A stretch of DNA of 64,000 nt, from contig CANLOY010000003.1 of NCBI GenBank assembly GCA_947493005.1, positions 1 to 64,000 of the forward strand, given 5' to 3'. The notes under the pieces are model-generated. The model ran no database searches and was not told the origin of the DNA. It was given only the letters and a program-made list of their open reading frames with translations. A program made the translations under genes and the position numbers. The DNA is from an uncultured Roseivirga sp. (GTDB lineage: Bacteria > Bacteroidota > Bacteroidia > Cytophagales > Cyclobacteriaceae). Position 1 is the first letter of the stretch; the number at the start of each line of letters is the position of its first letter. This document shows positions 27,639-36,881 of this stretch, piece after piece.

Positions 27639-30173
27639 ATGGCAGAAGGACATAACGAAACAATCATCCCGATTAATATAGAAGATGAGATGCGTGGTGC
27701 ATACATCGATTATTCTATGTCGGTGATTATTTCAAGAGCACTACCTGACGTAAGAGATGGCCTTAAACCCGTTCACAGACGGGTTTTATACGGAATGCTC
27801 GACCTAGGCGTCAACTGGAATAAACCTTACAAAAAATCAGCAAGAATCGTAGGAGAGGTGTTGGGTAAATACCACCCTCACGGTGATTCATCAGTATACG
27901 ATACAATGGTACGTATGGCCCAGGAATGGTCCTTACGATATCCTCTGGTCGATGGCCAGGGTAACTTTGGTTCTATTGATGGTGATTCCCCGGCAGCTAT
28001 GCGTTATACGGAAGCCCGTTTACGTAGAATTGCAGAGGAACTATTAACTGATATTAACAAAGACACCGTTGATTTTCAATTCAACTTTGACGACTCTTTA
28101 AAAGAGCCAACCGTATTACCAGGCAAGCTACCAAATCTGCTATTGAATGGTAGTTCCGGTATTGCCGTAGGTATGGCCACCAATATGGCACCTCACAACC
28201 TTACTGAGGTAGTGAATGGTATTATCGCCTATATCGATAATAACGATATTGATGTGACAGAGCTGATGCAACATGTAACAGCCCCTGATTTTCCTACCGG
28301 AGGCACCATTTATGGATATACAGGAGTTAAATCGGCATTGGAGACGGGTAGAGGTAGAGTAGTACTTAGGGCCAAAGCAGATATTGAACCAACCAGTACT
28401 GGCCGAGAACAGATCATAGTCACCGAAATACCATATATGGTAAACAAGGCGAGCATGATTGAAAAGACGGCCAGCCTGATCAACGAGAAGCGAATTGAAG
28501 GAATTTCTGACATCAGAGATGAGTCGGATAGAAACGGAATGCGTATTGTCTATGAGCTCAAAAAAGATGCTATAGGCAACGTAGTACTGAACAATTTGTT
28601 TAAGTATACGCAGTTACAATCTTCTTTCAGTGTGAATAATGTAGCACTTGTAAAAGGACGGCCTTACACACTGAACCTCAAAGACTTAATAAGGCATTAT
28701 GTTGACCATAGACATGAGGTCGTTATCAGAAGAACTCAGTATGAACTGAACGAAGCTGAGAAGAGAGCACACATCTTAGAGGGTTATCTGATTGCGTTGG
28801 ATAATCTGGATGAAGTAATCAATCTAATCAGAAGTTCACGTGATCCTGAGATTGCAAAAGCGGGCTTGATAGAGAACTTTAGCTTAAGCGAAATTCAGGC
28901 TAAGGCTATTCTGGAAATGAGACTTCAAAGACTAACAGGTCTTGAAAGAGAGAAAATCCAGAAGGAGTACGATGAGATCATGGAACTCATTGCCCAGTTA
29001 AAAGAGATTCTTGAGAAAGAAGAACTTAGAATGGGTATCATCAAAGATGAGTTAACTGAGATTCAAGACAGATATGGTGATGAGCGCAGAACTGATATTA
29101 TCCACTCTGCCGAGGACTTCACCACAGAAGACATGATTCCTAATGAAGAAATGCTGATTACCATTTCGCATCAGGGTTATATCAAAAGAACATTACTTTC
29201 GGAATACCGAACTCAAGGTAGAGGAGGGGTTGGTTCTAAAGGAGCTGGATCGAAAAACGATGACTTTACAGAACACCTTTTTGTGGGAATGACCCACAAC
29301 TACCTGCTGATCTTTACAGAATACGGAAAGGTATACTGGAAGAAGGTTTGGGAACTGCCTGAAGGAGGAAAGACCTCTAAGGGACGTCCGGTACAAAACT
29401 TGATTAATATTGAGCCTGGTGACAAAATCAGGGCAGTTATTAATGTAGCAGACCTTAAAGACGAAGATTACATCAATAACAACTATGTGGTAATGTGTAC
29501 CGAAAGGGGTACCATTAAGAAAACCACATTGGAAGCCTATTCTCGTCCAAGAACCAATGGTATCAATGCGATTACTATTAATGAAGGCGATCGTTTGTTA
29601 GAAATTAAACTAACGAATGGAGATAATCACATTATTATTGGTAAGCGTTCCGGAAAGGTTGTTCACTTCCATGAAAGCCAGACAAGGGCGATGGGTAGAA
29701 CAGCTGCCGGGGTAAGAGGAGTTACCCTAGAAGGAGAGGACGATAAAGTAATTGGCATGGTATGTGTATCCAGAGATGACGCTAACCTGTTAGTTGTATC
29801 TGAAAAAGGATACGGCAAGCGATCTCCAATAGATGACTACCGCATCACTAAACGTGGTGGTAAAGGGGTCAAGACCATTAACATTACTGAAAAAACTGGT
29901 AACTTAGTTGCGATAAAAGAGGTAATCGATTCCGATGACCTGATGATTATCAACAAATCTGGTATTACAATCAGAATTTCTGTTGAAACATTGAGGGTGA
30001 TGGGACGTGCTACACAAGGTGTACGCGTAATTCGATTGAATGATGGAGACGAAATTTCTTCCGTAGAGAAAATTGAAAGGATAGAAGGAGAAGATGAGGA
30101 AGAAATAGTAGAAACTCCTGAAAATGCTACTGAAAGCCCGGATGAGGCTTCAGAAGAAAGTAATGAAGAATAA
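27639..30173 (+). CDS. gyrA: DNA gyrase subunit A
   Basis: GyrA cuts and rejoins DNA in gyrase, the enzyme that introduces negative supercoils. The 844-residue chain has the [18 protein letters not shown] start, the [10 protein letters not shown] quinolone-region motif near residues 78-87, and the catalytic Tyr in A-M-R-Y-T-E-A-R near residue 123. The C-terminal beta-pinwheel contains the GyrA box-like G-R-G-G-V-G-S-K-G motif near residue 530, and the tail is acidic. The GyrA box argues for gyrase rather than topoisomerase IV. A TPR gene follows after 29 bases. Confidence 0.94.
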   Translation: MAEGHNETIIPINIEDEMRGAYIDYSMSVIISRALPDVRDGLKPVHRRVLYGMLDLGVNWNKPYKKSARIVGEVLGKYHPHGDSSVYDTMVRMAQEWSLRYPLVDGQGNFGSIDGDSPAAMRYTEARLRRIAEELLTDINKDTVDFQFNFDDSLKEPTVLPGKLPNLLLNGSSGIAVGMATNMAPHNLTEVVNGIIAYIDNNDIDVTELMQHVTAPDFPTGGTIYGYTGVKSALETGRGRVVLRAKADIEPTSTGREQIIVTEIPYMVNKASMIEKTASLINEKRIEGISDIRDESDRNGMRIVYELKKDAIGNVVLNNLFKYTQLQSSFSVNNVALVKGRPYTLNLKDLIRHYVDHRHEVVIRRTQYELNEAEKRAHILEGYLIALDNLDEVINLIRSSRDPEIAKAGLIENFSLSEIQAKAILEMRLQRLTGLEREKIQKEYDEIMELIAQLKEILEKEELRMGIIKDELTEIQDRYGDERRTDIIHSAEDFTTEDMIPNEEMLITISHQGYIKRTLLSEYRTQGRGGVGSKGAGSKNDDFTEHLFVGMTHNYLLIFTEYGKVYWKKVWELPEGGKTSKGRPVQNLINIEPGDKIRAVINVADLKDEDYINNNYVVMCTERGTIKKTTLEAYSRPRTNGINAITINEGDRLLEIKLTNGDNHIIIGKRSGKVVHFHESQTRAMGRTAAGVRGVTLEGEDDKVIGMVCVSRDDANLLVVSEKGYGKRSPIDDYRITKRGGKGVKTINITEKTGNLVAIKEVIDSDDLMIINKSGITIRISVETLRVMGRATQGVRVIRLNDGDEISSVEKIERIEGEDEEEIVETPENATESPDEASEESNEE

Positions 30174-30202
30174 ATTAAGACTTAACTGAGACTAAAATAC
30201 CC

Positions 30203-31390
30203 ATGAAAAAGCTATTTTTCACAGCCGCACTTTCATTATTAGTAATGGGTGCATTTGCACAGAAGAAGGTACTTAAGAGTGCCGAAAAGGCCTTCAAAAA
30301 AGGAGGTTTGGAACAAGCCCAAACGTTGGCAAAACAAGCATCTGAAAATGCTGAAACCAGCAGTAATCCAGATGTTTTCAGGTTGCTTGGTAAAATCAGC
30401 ACTAAACACTATGTAGATGGTGGTTTTGATAATATCGATCAGGCTAAAGAAGCTTTAGGTTACTTCAAAAAGGCTCTTGAACTTGCTGATGATAAAACCA
30501 AAGAGGCAATCAAGGAAGCCCCGATTTTCCTTCCGCCAGATAATACCAAACAAATTGGTGGTGGTAATGACCTTGGTTTATTAGAACACCACTTGGTAAC
30601 GGAAAGTAATAAGGCCCTGGATGCCGAAGAGTTTTCAAAGGCTTACCCAATGCTTGAGTTACTATACCAAATGGATGAGAGCAATGTAGAGCGAGCTTTC
30701 TTTGCTGGCTATGCTGCTGAAAATGCAGATAACCAAGAAGTATCTATTAAGTACTATACTATTGTAATGGGCTTTGACGAGGAGTATGCAAACAAAAACT
30801 ACGCATACAACAAAGTGATCCAGAACAAAATTGAAGGCGAAAAGTTTGACGAAGCTCTGGAGATTATCCGTAAAGCGAAGACAGTTTATCCTGAAGAGAA
30901 GCTTTATAGCGACTGGGAAGTAGATGTGCTAGTTCAGGCAGAAAAAATGGATGAAGCCATCCAGAACTTAGAGAAGATCATTGCTGGTGGAAACGCCAAG
31001 AAAGAGAACTATTATACTTTAGCTTACTTACAGTTGAACAACGAGGAGTACGACAAGGCTGAAGCAAGTGCTAAGAAAGCTTTAGAGCAAGACCCTGAGT
31101 ACACTGAGGTATTCTACATCTTAGGTTCTTCGGTATTCAACCAGGGAGCAGATCTAATGACGCAAGCTAACACGGAAGTAGATGATGATGCAAAATATCA
31201 GTCATTGAAGCAGAAAGCTTTAGACAGGTTCAAAGAAGCAATGCCAATGTTTGAGAAGCTTATTGCTAAGGATCCTAATGACTTGTACGCATTAAGACCT
31301 TTGAGTACAATCTACGATCAGTTGAAAATGTCTGAGAAGAGAGATGAGCTATTAGCAAAGATTGATCAACTAGAAGGTGGCGGAGAATAA
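30203..31390 (+). CDS. secreted TPR protein
   Basis: A 395-residue protein has a signal peptide ending in A-F-A-Q near residue 19, then at least six TPR-like repeats (Y-F-K-K-A-L-E-L, Y-T-L-A-Y-L-Q-L-N-N, A-S-A-K-K-A-L-E-Q-D-P). It ends in a Glu/Gly tail. A periplasmic scaffold role is inferred. It follows gyrA closely and may be co-transcribed. A terminator lies at 31417-31442, and beyond it the accessory island begins. Confidence 0.82.
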   Translation: MKKLFFTAALSLLVMGAFAQKKVLKSAEKAFKKGGLEQAQTLAKQASENAETSSNPDVFRLLGKISTKHYVDGGFDNIDQAKEALGYFKKALELADDKTKEAIKEAPIFLPPDNTKQIGGGNDLGLLEHHLVTESNKALDAEEFSKAYPMLELLYQMDESNVERAFFAGYAAENADNQEVSIKYYTIVMGFDEEYANKNYAYNKVIQNKIEGEKFDEALEIIRKAKTVYPEEKLYSDWEVDVLVQAEKMDEAIQNLEKIIAGGNAKKENYYTLAYLQLNNEEYDKAEASAKKALEQDPEYTEVFYILGSSVFNQGADLMTQANTEVDDDAKYQSLKQKALDRFKEAMPMFEKLIAKDPNDLYALRPLSTIYDQLKMSEKRDELLAKIDQLEGGGE

Positions 31391-31416
31391 TCGTCAGCTA
31401 CTAAAAGCATAAACAT

Positions 31417-31442
31417 AAGGGAGGTTAAAACAGCTTCCCTTT
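31417..31442 (+). terminator. probable terminator after the TPR gene
   Basis: Arms AAGGGAGG and CTTCCCTT pair with one mismatch around a loop of about ten bases; a short T-rich stretch follows. It marks the end of the core gyrA region. Confidence 0.55.
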
Positions 31443-31474
31443 ATTAATTGATATCTTATTTAACATAATATAAA

Positions 31475-31619
31475 TTATATAACACATTCTTAGTAATTCC
31501 TGTAATACGGAGCCTGCGGAGTATTTTACATAAAACCAGTTATCGCTACGTCAGTACGATAACGTTAGGTTTTATGCTAAGGGAATTACGCCTTCCCAGA
31601 CAAGCGCCTGTTATATAAT
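31475..31619. repeat. 145-bp nested palindromic element
   Basis: Four inverted pairs are nested in order: ATTATATAACA (31475-31485) with TGTTATATAAT (31609-31619); GTAATTCC (31493-31500) with GGAATTAC (31582-31589); CATAAAACC (31529-31537) with GGTTTTATG (31568-31576); GTTATCG (31539-31545) with CGATAAC (31557-31563). All are perfect. The whole can fold into one long branched stem, like a MITE or a folded recombination site. The outer 11-mer recurs at 31699-31709 and 37250-37260. Confidence 0.75.
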
Positions 31620-31752
31620 GATATTATATTAACCAGCAAAGCTGGACCGAACGCTTTCGTTTCCCATTGAAGAACTTCCACTAAGCGCTTTGTGCACGTG
31701 TTATATAATTAGTTTCATTTTAAATAGCCGCTTCGGCCAGCGCTATTGGCTA

Positions 31753-31786
31753 CGAGAGCTTTTTGCCTTGGTAGCAAAAACTCTCG
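31753..31786. repeat. hairpin within the dispersed-repeat region
   Basis: CGAGAGCTTTTTGC and GCAAAAACTCTCG pair around a seven-base loop. The right arm is the first part of the dispersed repeat that recurs at 37267-37400. Confidence 0.6.
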
Positions 31787-31912
31787 CGCACCAATCTGCA
31801 TCCGCACGGCCGCCCTGTTCCAAAGCTGCTATTTTATTCTACCCGCCCGCTGTGTCTGTTCCAGCCAATTGCCAGCCCTTCACATAAGATTTGCCAGGCT
31901 CAGGCCTTCTGT
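31776..31912. repeat. dispersed repeat beta, copy 1
   Basis: About 135 bases that recur at about 37267-37400 in the same orientation, with shared blocks such as AAAACTCTCGCGCACCAAT, ATTTTATTCTACCCG and CTTCACATAAGAT. It is richer in G and C than surrounding core genes. Open frames across it are not conserved between the copies, so I read it as non-coding. The whole gap 31443-32588 holds only this repeat, the palindromes listed here and no supported gene. Confidence 0.7.
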
Positions 31913-32164
31913 AGATTTCGATATACGGGCTGATGTACAGTTTGAATTCGTACACGCGATTCTCAGGCGTTAGGAATTCGCCTGTCAAAACACATGCGAG
32001 CCATCGCTTTATTTGACTGTGTGCTGAGCTGTAGCTCATTTCCAGGACGTCATTATGAGCGATAGCGAAATAATCTCCTAGACGCTGTGCAGGAACTGTG
32101 TACGCCTTGTGGGTCTCTCTGTTGGCTGTACAGTTACCTCTGTTAACGCTCGAGCCGCTAGGCT

Positions 32165-32194
32165 TTTACTTTCTGTCTTGAAACAGAAAGTAAA
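32165..32194. repeat. perfect 12-bp hairpin
   Basis: TTTACTTTCTGT and ACAGAAAGTAAA flank a CTTGAA loop. The sequence resembles hairpins I know as recurring in intergenic regions of Bacteroidota. It is not followed by a T run, so a terminator role is not supported. Confidence 0.65.
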
Positions 32195-32536
32195 CAAAGA
32201 GTTCAAGAAGAAGAATCGGCCAGCCGCACAAGGCGGTCGCATCCCCGCGTTTCCTTCACCAGCCCGCCTTCAAAAACCAAACTTCCCTTCTACCTAAAAA
32301 ATTAGTTATAGCCTTGTCTCACTCCCAGATCACAGCCAATATCCGGCTGCCCTTCGGGAAATTCAAGGGTATATAAATTCAGGCCGAAAAGCTCTCAATG
32401 CGCTTAAAATGTACTCTGAATGGCCTGAACCCTTGTCCTCCCCTTCATTCTGGCCCTGTGCTAAAATGATTCACCGAATCATTTCTTAACGCAAAGTCCT
32501 CTCATTCAGCCTCTATTGGCACATACAAGCTTGCTT

Positions 32537-32572
32537 GCCTGCCGAAGCCCTGCGTAGGCAGGCTAGGGCTTC
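32537..32572. repeat. interleaved inverted repeats (pseudoknot-type order)
   Basis: GCCTGCC (32537-32543) can pair with GGCAGGC (32557-32563), and GAAGCCCT (32544-32551) with AGGGCTTC (32565-32572). The order a-b-a'-b' is that of an H-type pseudoknot rather than two hairpins. It lies 17 bases before the ATG of the small open frame at 32589. Confidence 0.5.
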
Positions 32573-32588
32573 ATTTAGTTCTATTCTT

Positions 32589-32771
32589 ATGAGTAATCGT
32601 CTCTTATATCAAAAGCGCATTCGGATTCCCTTTATCAATGGCTGGTTCTGGGTTGTTAAGCACTATCGCTATTCACTGGGCGTGAATTATTCACGCTATC
32701 AAGGCACTTATGATTTCAGTATCTATTTCTTCAGGTATGAAATTGGCTTTTCAAAGCTCCCTTATGTTTAG
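32589..32771 (+). CDS. small protein of unknown function (60 residues)
   Basis: The ATG at 32589 opens a 60-residue frame rich in Arg, Tyr and Phe (W-F-W-V-V-K-H-Y-R-Y-S-L-G-V centre), with no signal peptide and no family I recognise. Support for coding: an intrinsic terminator at 32753-32782 overlaps its stop, and an unusual interleaved inverted repeat sits just upstream. Against: it lies in repeat-rich sequence and is short. A longer frame from 32535 is unlikely because it begins inside the repeat. Confidence 0.4.
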   Translation: MSNRLLYQKRIRIPFINGWFWVVKHYRYSLGVNYSRYQGTYDFSIYFFRYEIGFSKLPYV

Positions 32772-32782
32772 GGGCTTTTTTT
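32753..32782 (+). terminator. intrinsic terminator overlapping the small frame's stop
   Basis: AAAGCTCC pairs with GGGGCTTT (one G-T pair) around a ten-base loop that contains the TAG stop, followed by a seven-T run (32776-32782). Confidence 0.75.
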
Positions 32783-32922
32783 GGTCGTACTTCATTATTC
32801 CCTTTGCAAAAACAAGTCACAACTTCGTCTTAAAGATTTAAGGACTAGGGCTGAGATTTTGGATGTTGATCTCAGGTTATTTGGTCTTAACCAAATGAGC
32901 TCATATTCTATCGCAATAATTG

Positions 32923-33369
32923 CTAATCCTCATTTTTCCCGACTCTTGATTTATCAATACCCCAAACTGTCTTAGCTACATCCTCAATTTTTTTCAAGAA
33001 ATTGTCAACGTTATAGCCGGCAATAAAAGCAATAGCTAAATAGCCGAAAGATGCCCCACCCTCTGCTGCGTCCAGAGTTAGTAACCCTGCTTTAAGAAAG
33101 ATTGAACTAACTAGACCGCTTATCAAACTCGTGAGAGGTCTTAAATAATACCAAACGTACCAGTCTTTGTCCCACCTTTTGTGGACACTTTTGTTTAAGT
33201 AAATAGCTCTAAGGCAGTATAAAACTCCTCCAAGAGATCCTAGTAACGCACTATTCACAAATAGCAATTTTGTGGTGTACCATTCGGGCATCTCGGCCAA
33301 TTCTGGGAGAATAAAAACCACGCTGATGGCAATAATTATTGTAATTAGGTACGCAATTATCGTTTTCAT
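32923..33369 (-). CDS. small multi-pass membrane protein, third gene of the MBL/E2-E1-JAB operon
   Basis: This 148-residue protein has about four hydrophobic segments (residues 3-24, 34-55, 78-100 and 105-122). A charged loop lies between the second and third (K-R-W-D-K-D-W-Y-V-W-Y-Y-L-R-P-L), and the soluble C-terminus is charged. The pattern of a Leu/Gly-rich helix, a Trp-rich loop, R-P-L, then further helices recalls small three- or four-helix proteins seen with bacterial conflict systems, but I cannot name the family with confidence. It starts 10 bases after the E2-E1-JAB gene on the same strand, so co-expression is near certain. A membrane effector or anchor role is inferred. Confidence 0.75.
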   Translation of the reverse strand: MKTIIAYLITIIIAISVVFILPELAEMPEWYTTKLLFVNSALLGSLGGVLYCLRAIYLNKSVHKRWDKDWYVWYYLRPLTSLISGLVSSIFLKAGLLTLDAAEGGASFGYLAIAFIAGYNVDNFLKKIEDVAKTVWGIDKSRVGKNED

Positions 33370-33379
33370 ATTCTATTTG

Positions 33380-35707
33380 TTAATACAGGCAAGGTATTAG
33401 GCCATATGGGGTGACAATTATCACCAACACCGGCATAAAAACACCTTCACGCAAGTATTGCTTTTTGAAACTAAGCATTGTACTGACATCTTTGGTACTA
33501 GGCCCTAAAGGTCCATGAGGGTGTGAGTGCCATTCTCCAATGTATCCAAATGTCTGACCTGATTGCTTCTTGTGTATATTAACCTGTTCATTTAATCCTT
33601 CAATACCTCTAATGAAACATCCGGAGTCAGCCTCACTATCAGGAGGAGCTAAAATTACATCTGTAATGTGGATGCATTTTGTCTTATTATTAATCACACC
33701 TATGAAGACCCCTCCTGTCTCGTTAGGCATTGCACTACCCATTTCTGACATTAACATTTCTACAATTCCAGCCTTGATTCTAACCTCCCAGTCGGTTTCA
33801 GGAATGTTTATTATGGTCAAGGGATCAACTAAGATCGTGTCTGTATTAAGGGCAAAGTTATCATGAGAATTATTAATCTTGCTCATTCTTACTTTTCCTT
33901 CACTCCTAGCCTCTATGCTCGATTCAGATTTAATAGACTGTACAAAAACTGAGGCATGGAGCGATATGAGGTCATCTGCAATTATCGTAGTTTCAGAGTT
34001 GCAACCAACACCAACATTTAACAAGAGACTTTCTTTTTTGCTAAGTCTCTGTTCTCTTTTTAACCATCCTGAGATATCACTGTTGGTTTGATATTCTGAT
34101 TGAAGAATGATCTTTAGGTCGTCTATTCGGGGGTTCCTATTAGTTCCTTCAAACAACTGAATTCCTATATTTCCTTGATCAGTAATAAAGCTTTTACATA
34201 TGCGATTTGAAGGTTCAATGCTGCGTTCGATAAAGTAGTTTTCGAATGAGGTTGATGCTGTAAAATCTAGCACCCAATTTATTTGTCCAAGAATTTCGCT
34301 GTACTTTTCCAATTCGAAAAAACTATCTCCGTTCTTAGGAATACCTATAATTTTTAAGCTTGATTTATCAGAATCATAAATGGTACTGGCCGTATTCTGA
34401 AGTGCAATTGCCTTATTTTGTCCGACAGCCTCATTTAAGAGCCCATATCTCACTTGGTTATGAGGTTCAACTTTGTCTTTATCAAAAAGTAGCATGACTT
34501 GATCTACCTGCCCATCTCTTATTAAGTGAGTTACCACTTTTGAACCAATGGCACCACAACCAAAAATAACAGAGCTTCCAATCGGCTTATTGCTGCCTGA
34601 AATCTGTTTCGCCTTTTTGATGCTAAGAGGTTGGTTATGAGATTGAAATGAGACTAAGACATTCTTTTTTATTTCGTTGCCTATTATATCTCCATCATCG
34701 AACGTCAGGTAAAAATTGAAAAATTCTATCTCACCTGAATACCCTATAATTGGTTTGGGTCGTTTGACGCCAACCACAATTGGAAACTCTTTAATCCCGT
34801 CTACAAGGAGAATTGGTATTGCTTTTATGAGTGGCCATATATTGATATCATAACCATGACAGAAGTCTATTAGACTATTGAGATTTTCAGGAAGGAAATC
34901 CGGAAAGTTATTCTTTACTCTCAACTCATCGTCCCAGAGTACCGCTCCGATAACCAATCTTTTGATTCCTATCCCTAATGAGTTCTGTATGATTTTCTCT
35001 ACGATTGGCTTGTAATTGTTCTTTAACTGATCCATTGTCGCAATCGTATCGACAATTTGATATTTTGGATATTTCGTAAGATCTTCAGTCTGTTCGGCTT
35101 TTTCATTCTCTTGAAGGAGGAGCAGTGCAAAATTCCCGGAGGTTTCGAAGGCCTGATTATTTGTAACCAACGAGTCCATCTTTCCATAATCATATACTAT
35201 ATTCCCTCTATAGCCTTCGAGACGCATTGGGTCAAATTGCCCTCCATCCTCAACCAAAGCACCGTTGGCTGCATCACAAAGCCAGTTTTGAGTTCTGATA
35301 ACAAGGTCAGTGATATTTTTCAGAGCAAACCATTCTTCATAATTACCTCTTACCAAACAAAAAGGTGCCGGTTCTCCTTTTTTAGAAATATATAAATGCG
35401 AAATGCCATCTTTAGGAAAACTTTTTCTGTCCGAATAAACTCTTGGGGCAATCCTAGGGTACCTTGTTCGATGAAATACTATTTGAATGTTCTCCTTGGA
35501 TCGAATATCAACGGCATTGTAGTTTCCTCTTGGCGGTAACTCTATTGACAATTCTAAAGGAACTACGACATGATTTTCATCTTTGTTGAGAACTCTCAAC
35601 TTCCGTTTACCCAAGAATTGACGTAGTAACTCTAAATCTTCTTTAAGCTTTTTATTCAGTTCCGCATTTGACTCAAGTAGGTTATCAGTATGTAAGCTTC
35701 GAGCCAT
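33380..35707 (-). CDS. E2-E1-JAB triple fusion (Cap2- plus Cap3-like ubiquitin-system protein)
   Basis: The 775-residue protein has three domains. Residues ~20-150 look like an E2: a Y-P-R-I-A-P motif near 83-88 and a Cys at 117 in P-F-C-L-V-R-G, followed by W126 and helices. Residues ~365-600 are a ThiF/E1 adenylation domain: glycine loop G-C-G-A-I-G at 383-388, D409 and D411 at the strand end, N417 and R420. Possible E1 cysteines are C504 and C569. Residues ~635-775 are a JAB deubiquitinase-type protease with a complete JAMM motif (E663, H727, H729, S737, D740). CBASS type II uses an E2-E1 protein (Cap2) and a JAB protein (Cap3); here both are one chain, with no cyclase present. It overlaps the MBL gene by 23 bases. 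Confidence 0.9.
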   Translation of the reverse strand: MARSLHTDNLLESNAELNKKLKEDLELLRQFLGKRKLRVLNKDENHVVVPLELSIELPPRGNYNAVDIRSKENIQIVFHRTRYPRIAPRVYSDRKSFPKDGISHLYISKKGEPAPFCLVRGNYEEWFALKNITDLVIRTQNWLCDAANGALVEDGGQFDPMRLEGYRGNIVYDYGKMDSLVTNNQAFETSGNFALLLLQENEKAEQTEDLTKYPKYQIVDTIATMDQLKNNYKPIVEKIIQNSLGIGIKRLVIGAVLWDDELRVKNNFPDFLPENLNSLIDFCHGYDINIWPLIKAIPILLVDGIKEFPIVVGVKRPKPIIGYSGEIEFFNFYLTFDDGDIIGNEIKKNVLVSFQSHNQPLSIKKAKQISGSNKPIGSSVIFGCGAIGSKVVTHLIRDGQVDQVMLLFDKDKVEPHNQVRYGLLNEAVGQNKAIALQNTASTIYDSDKSSLKIIGIPKNGDSFFELEKYSEILGQINWVLDFTASTSFENYFIERSIEPSNRICKSFITDQGNIGIQLFEGTNRNPRIDDLKIILQSEYQTNSDISGWLKREQRLSKKESLLLNVGVGCNSETTIIADDLISLHASVFVQSIKSESSIEARSEGKVRMSKINNSHDNFALNTDTILVDPLTIINIPETDWEVRIKAGIVEMLMSEMGSAMPNETGGVFIGVINNKTKCIHITDVILAPPDSEADSGCFIRGIEGLNEQVNIHKKQSGQTFGYIGEWHSHPHGPLGPSTKDVSTMLSFKKQYLREGVFMPVLVIIVTPYGLIPCLY

Positions 35708-36881
35708 ATTCAGATTTGTTATTTACAACTGAAGAACTTCCTCCTAATGCTGCGGAAGCGGATCCTTCACTGATGCCTTTCTTGACGGGTCCCTGGGGAG
35801 ATACTTCAAAAACATACGGCTTAGGCTCTTTCTCACTAGGCTCCTTTGACAGCTCGATAAAATCAGAATTCTTTTCTAGCTTCTTTTGATATTCTTTTTT
35901 GGCTTCTGGGTGAGGAGGGTTTTTATCGGTACTTCTCACGACCTTACAAGAGGCTAATATCTTTCCAGATCCTTGACGATAATCGAGAAGGTCCAAAGAG
36001 CTTTGTTTGGGTGTCTTATTTTCTGTTTTGGCATCATATGGAACATCATTGAAAAAGGTCCATGAACAGTGATGAGGAGATAGGAACAGGTCCCACTCTA
36101 GCTTGGCTTCATTATCATGCTTCTTACTCTTGTTTATCACTTCCGCCCATCTGTAATGGTCAGCATCTCCACCAAAAAGATAGAAACAAGCCCAATCAGA
36201 ATCGGTTTTGTTTATTTTGAAGCGAGCTTGCATTATTATGCTACTAAAGTTTTTATCATCCTCGGCTGTGGCTTCTATCAAATTCTTTTTGAAAGGTCCA
36301 TGAACGAAGAATTCGAAATTTTCTGAAGTATTTCCATTTATCATTTCCAAGTCAATGGTTTCACCGGGAACGCTAGCTGGAACATTTTCAAATTTCACAT
36401 CTCCATCATAACCAATCATTCGAATTCTGTTCCCGTCATTGTTCTTCTCAGGCTTATCCTCGTCCCATAATTTACGCCTTCTCTCAGCTTCTTTTTTTAA
36501 GGCTTTTGCATCATCGTTATCAGCACCATTAAAGAGCATAGAAGTACACCATAACTCATTGATTATGATCTCTTCATTATCCCTATTGGACTCTCCATAT
36601 TCATCTGGTGATTTCCCATGATAAAAATGCTTCTCAAATCCACGACAATGATCCTGATCTGGGTGTGTTAAGATCATTAAGTCTATGTATGAGTTGTCTT
36701 TTTTGTCTGTTTGTATACTTTCAATCAAGTCATCTTTAACAGGAAAGATCTTATTCCCCTGTTCCGTTTTATCTCCTTCGCGAATATTACAATCTATTAG
36801 GATGGTTGTTTTATCAGTCAGAGTTATAAGCGTATTGTCGCCATTGCCTACTGGGTAAAATTTCAATTGATGTTTTGCCAT
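35685..36881 (-). CDS. ComEC-type metallo-beta-lactamase-fold protein in a ubiquitin-like operon
   Basis: The 398-residue protein keeps the metal site: V-G-N-G-D-N at 11-16, T-H-P-D-Q-D-H at 72-78 (H73, D75, D77, H78), N-F-S-S at 211-214, G-G-D-A-D-H at 237-242, and S-P-H-H-C-S at 268-273. This is the ComEC/Rec2 MBL pattern without any membrane part, so a soluble hydrolase, possibly a nuclease or phosphodiesterase. MBL genes are known companions of bacterial E2/E1/JAB genes. Residues ~320-398 form a charged, then Gly/Ser-rich tail with a Gly-Gly at 380-381. Its last codons overlap the start of the E2-E1-JAB gene. It is first in the operon. Confidence 0.88.
   Translation of the reverse strand: MAKHQLKFYPVGNGDNTLITLTDKTTILIDCNIREGDKTEQGNKIFPVKDDLIESIQTDKKDNSYIDLMILTHPDQDHCRGFEKHFYHGKSPDEYGESNRDNEEIIINELWCTSMLFNGADNDDAKALKKEAERRRKLWDEDKPEKNNDGNRIRMIGYDGDVKFENVPASVPGETIDLEMINGNTSENFEFFVHGPFKKNLIEATAEDDKNFSSIIMQARFKINKTDSDWACFYLFGGDADHYRWAEVINKSKKHDNEAKLEWDLFLSPHHCSWTFFNDVPYDAKTENKTPKQSSLDLLDYRQGSGKILASCKVVRSTDKNPPHPEAKKEYQKKLEKNSDFIELSKEPSEKEPKPYVFEVSPQGPVKKGISEGSASAALGGSSSVVNNKSEYGSKLTY

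Noticed and set aside
32165..32194. Terminator
   Set aside because: The 12-bp hairpin has no T run on either side and no gene ending nearby.
31690..32297. Open frames of 62-75 residues in the repeat region (31690-31887, 31746-31973, 31839-32039, 32109-32297)
   Set aside because: They cross hairpins and dispersed repeats, overlap each other on both strands, and the frame is not kept in the second repeat copy.
32781..32975. 64-residue plus-strand frame before the membrane-protein gene
   Set aside because: It starts inside the terminator tail and overlaps the antisense membrane gene; no family resemblance.
33380..36881. Standard CBASS operon
   Set aside because: No CD-NTase (nucleotide cyclase) gene is present beside the E2-E1-JAB gene; the companion is an MBL protein, so the standard CBASS label does not fit.
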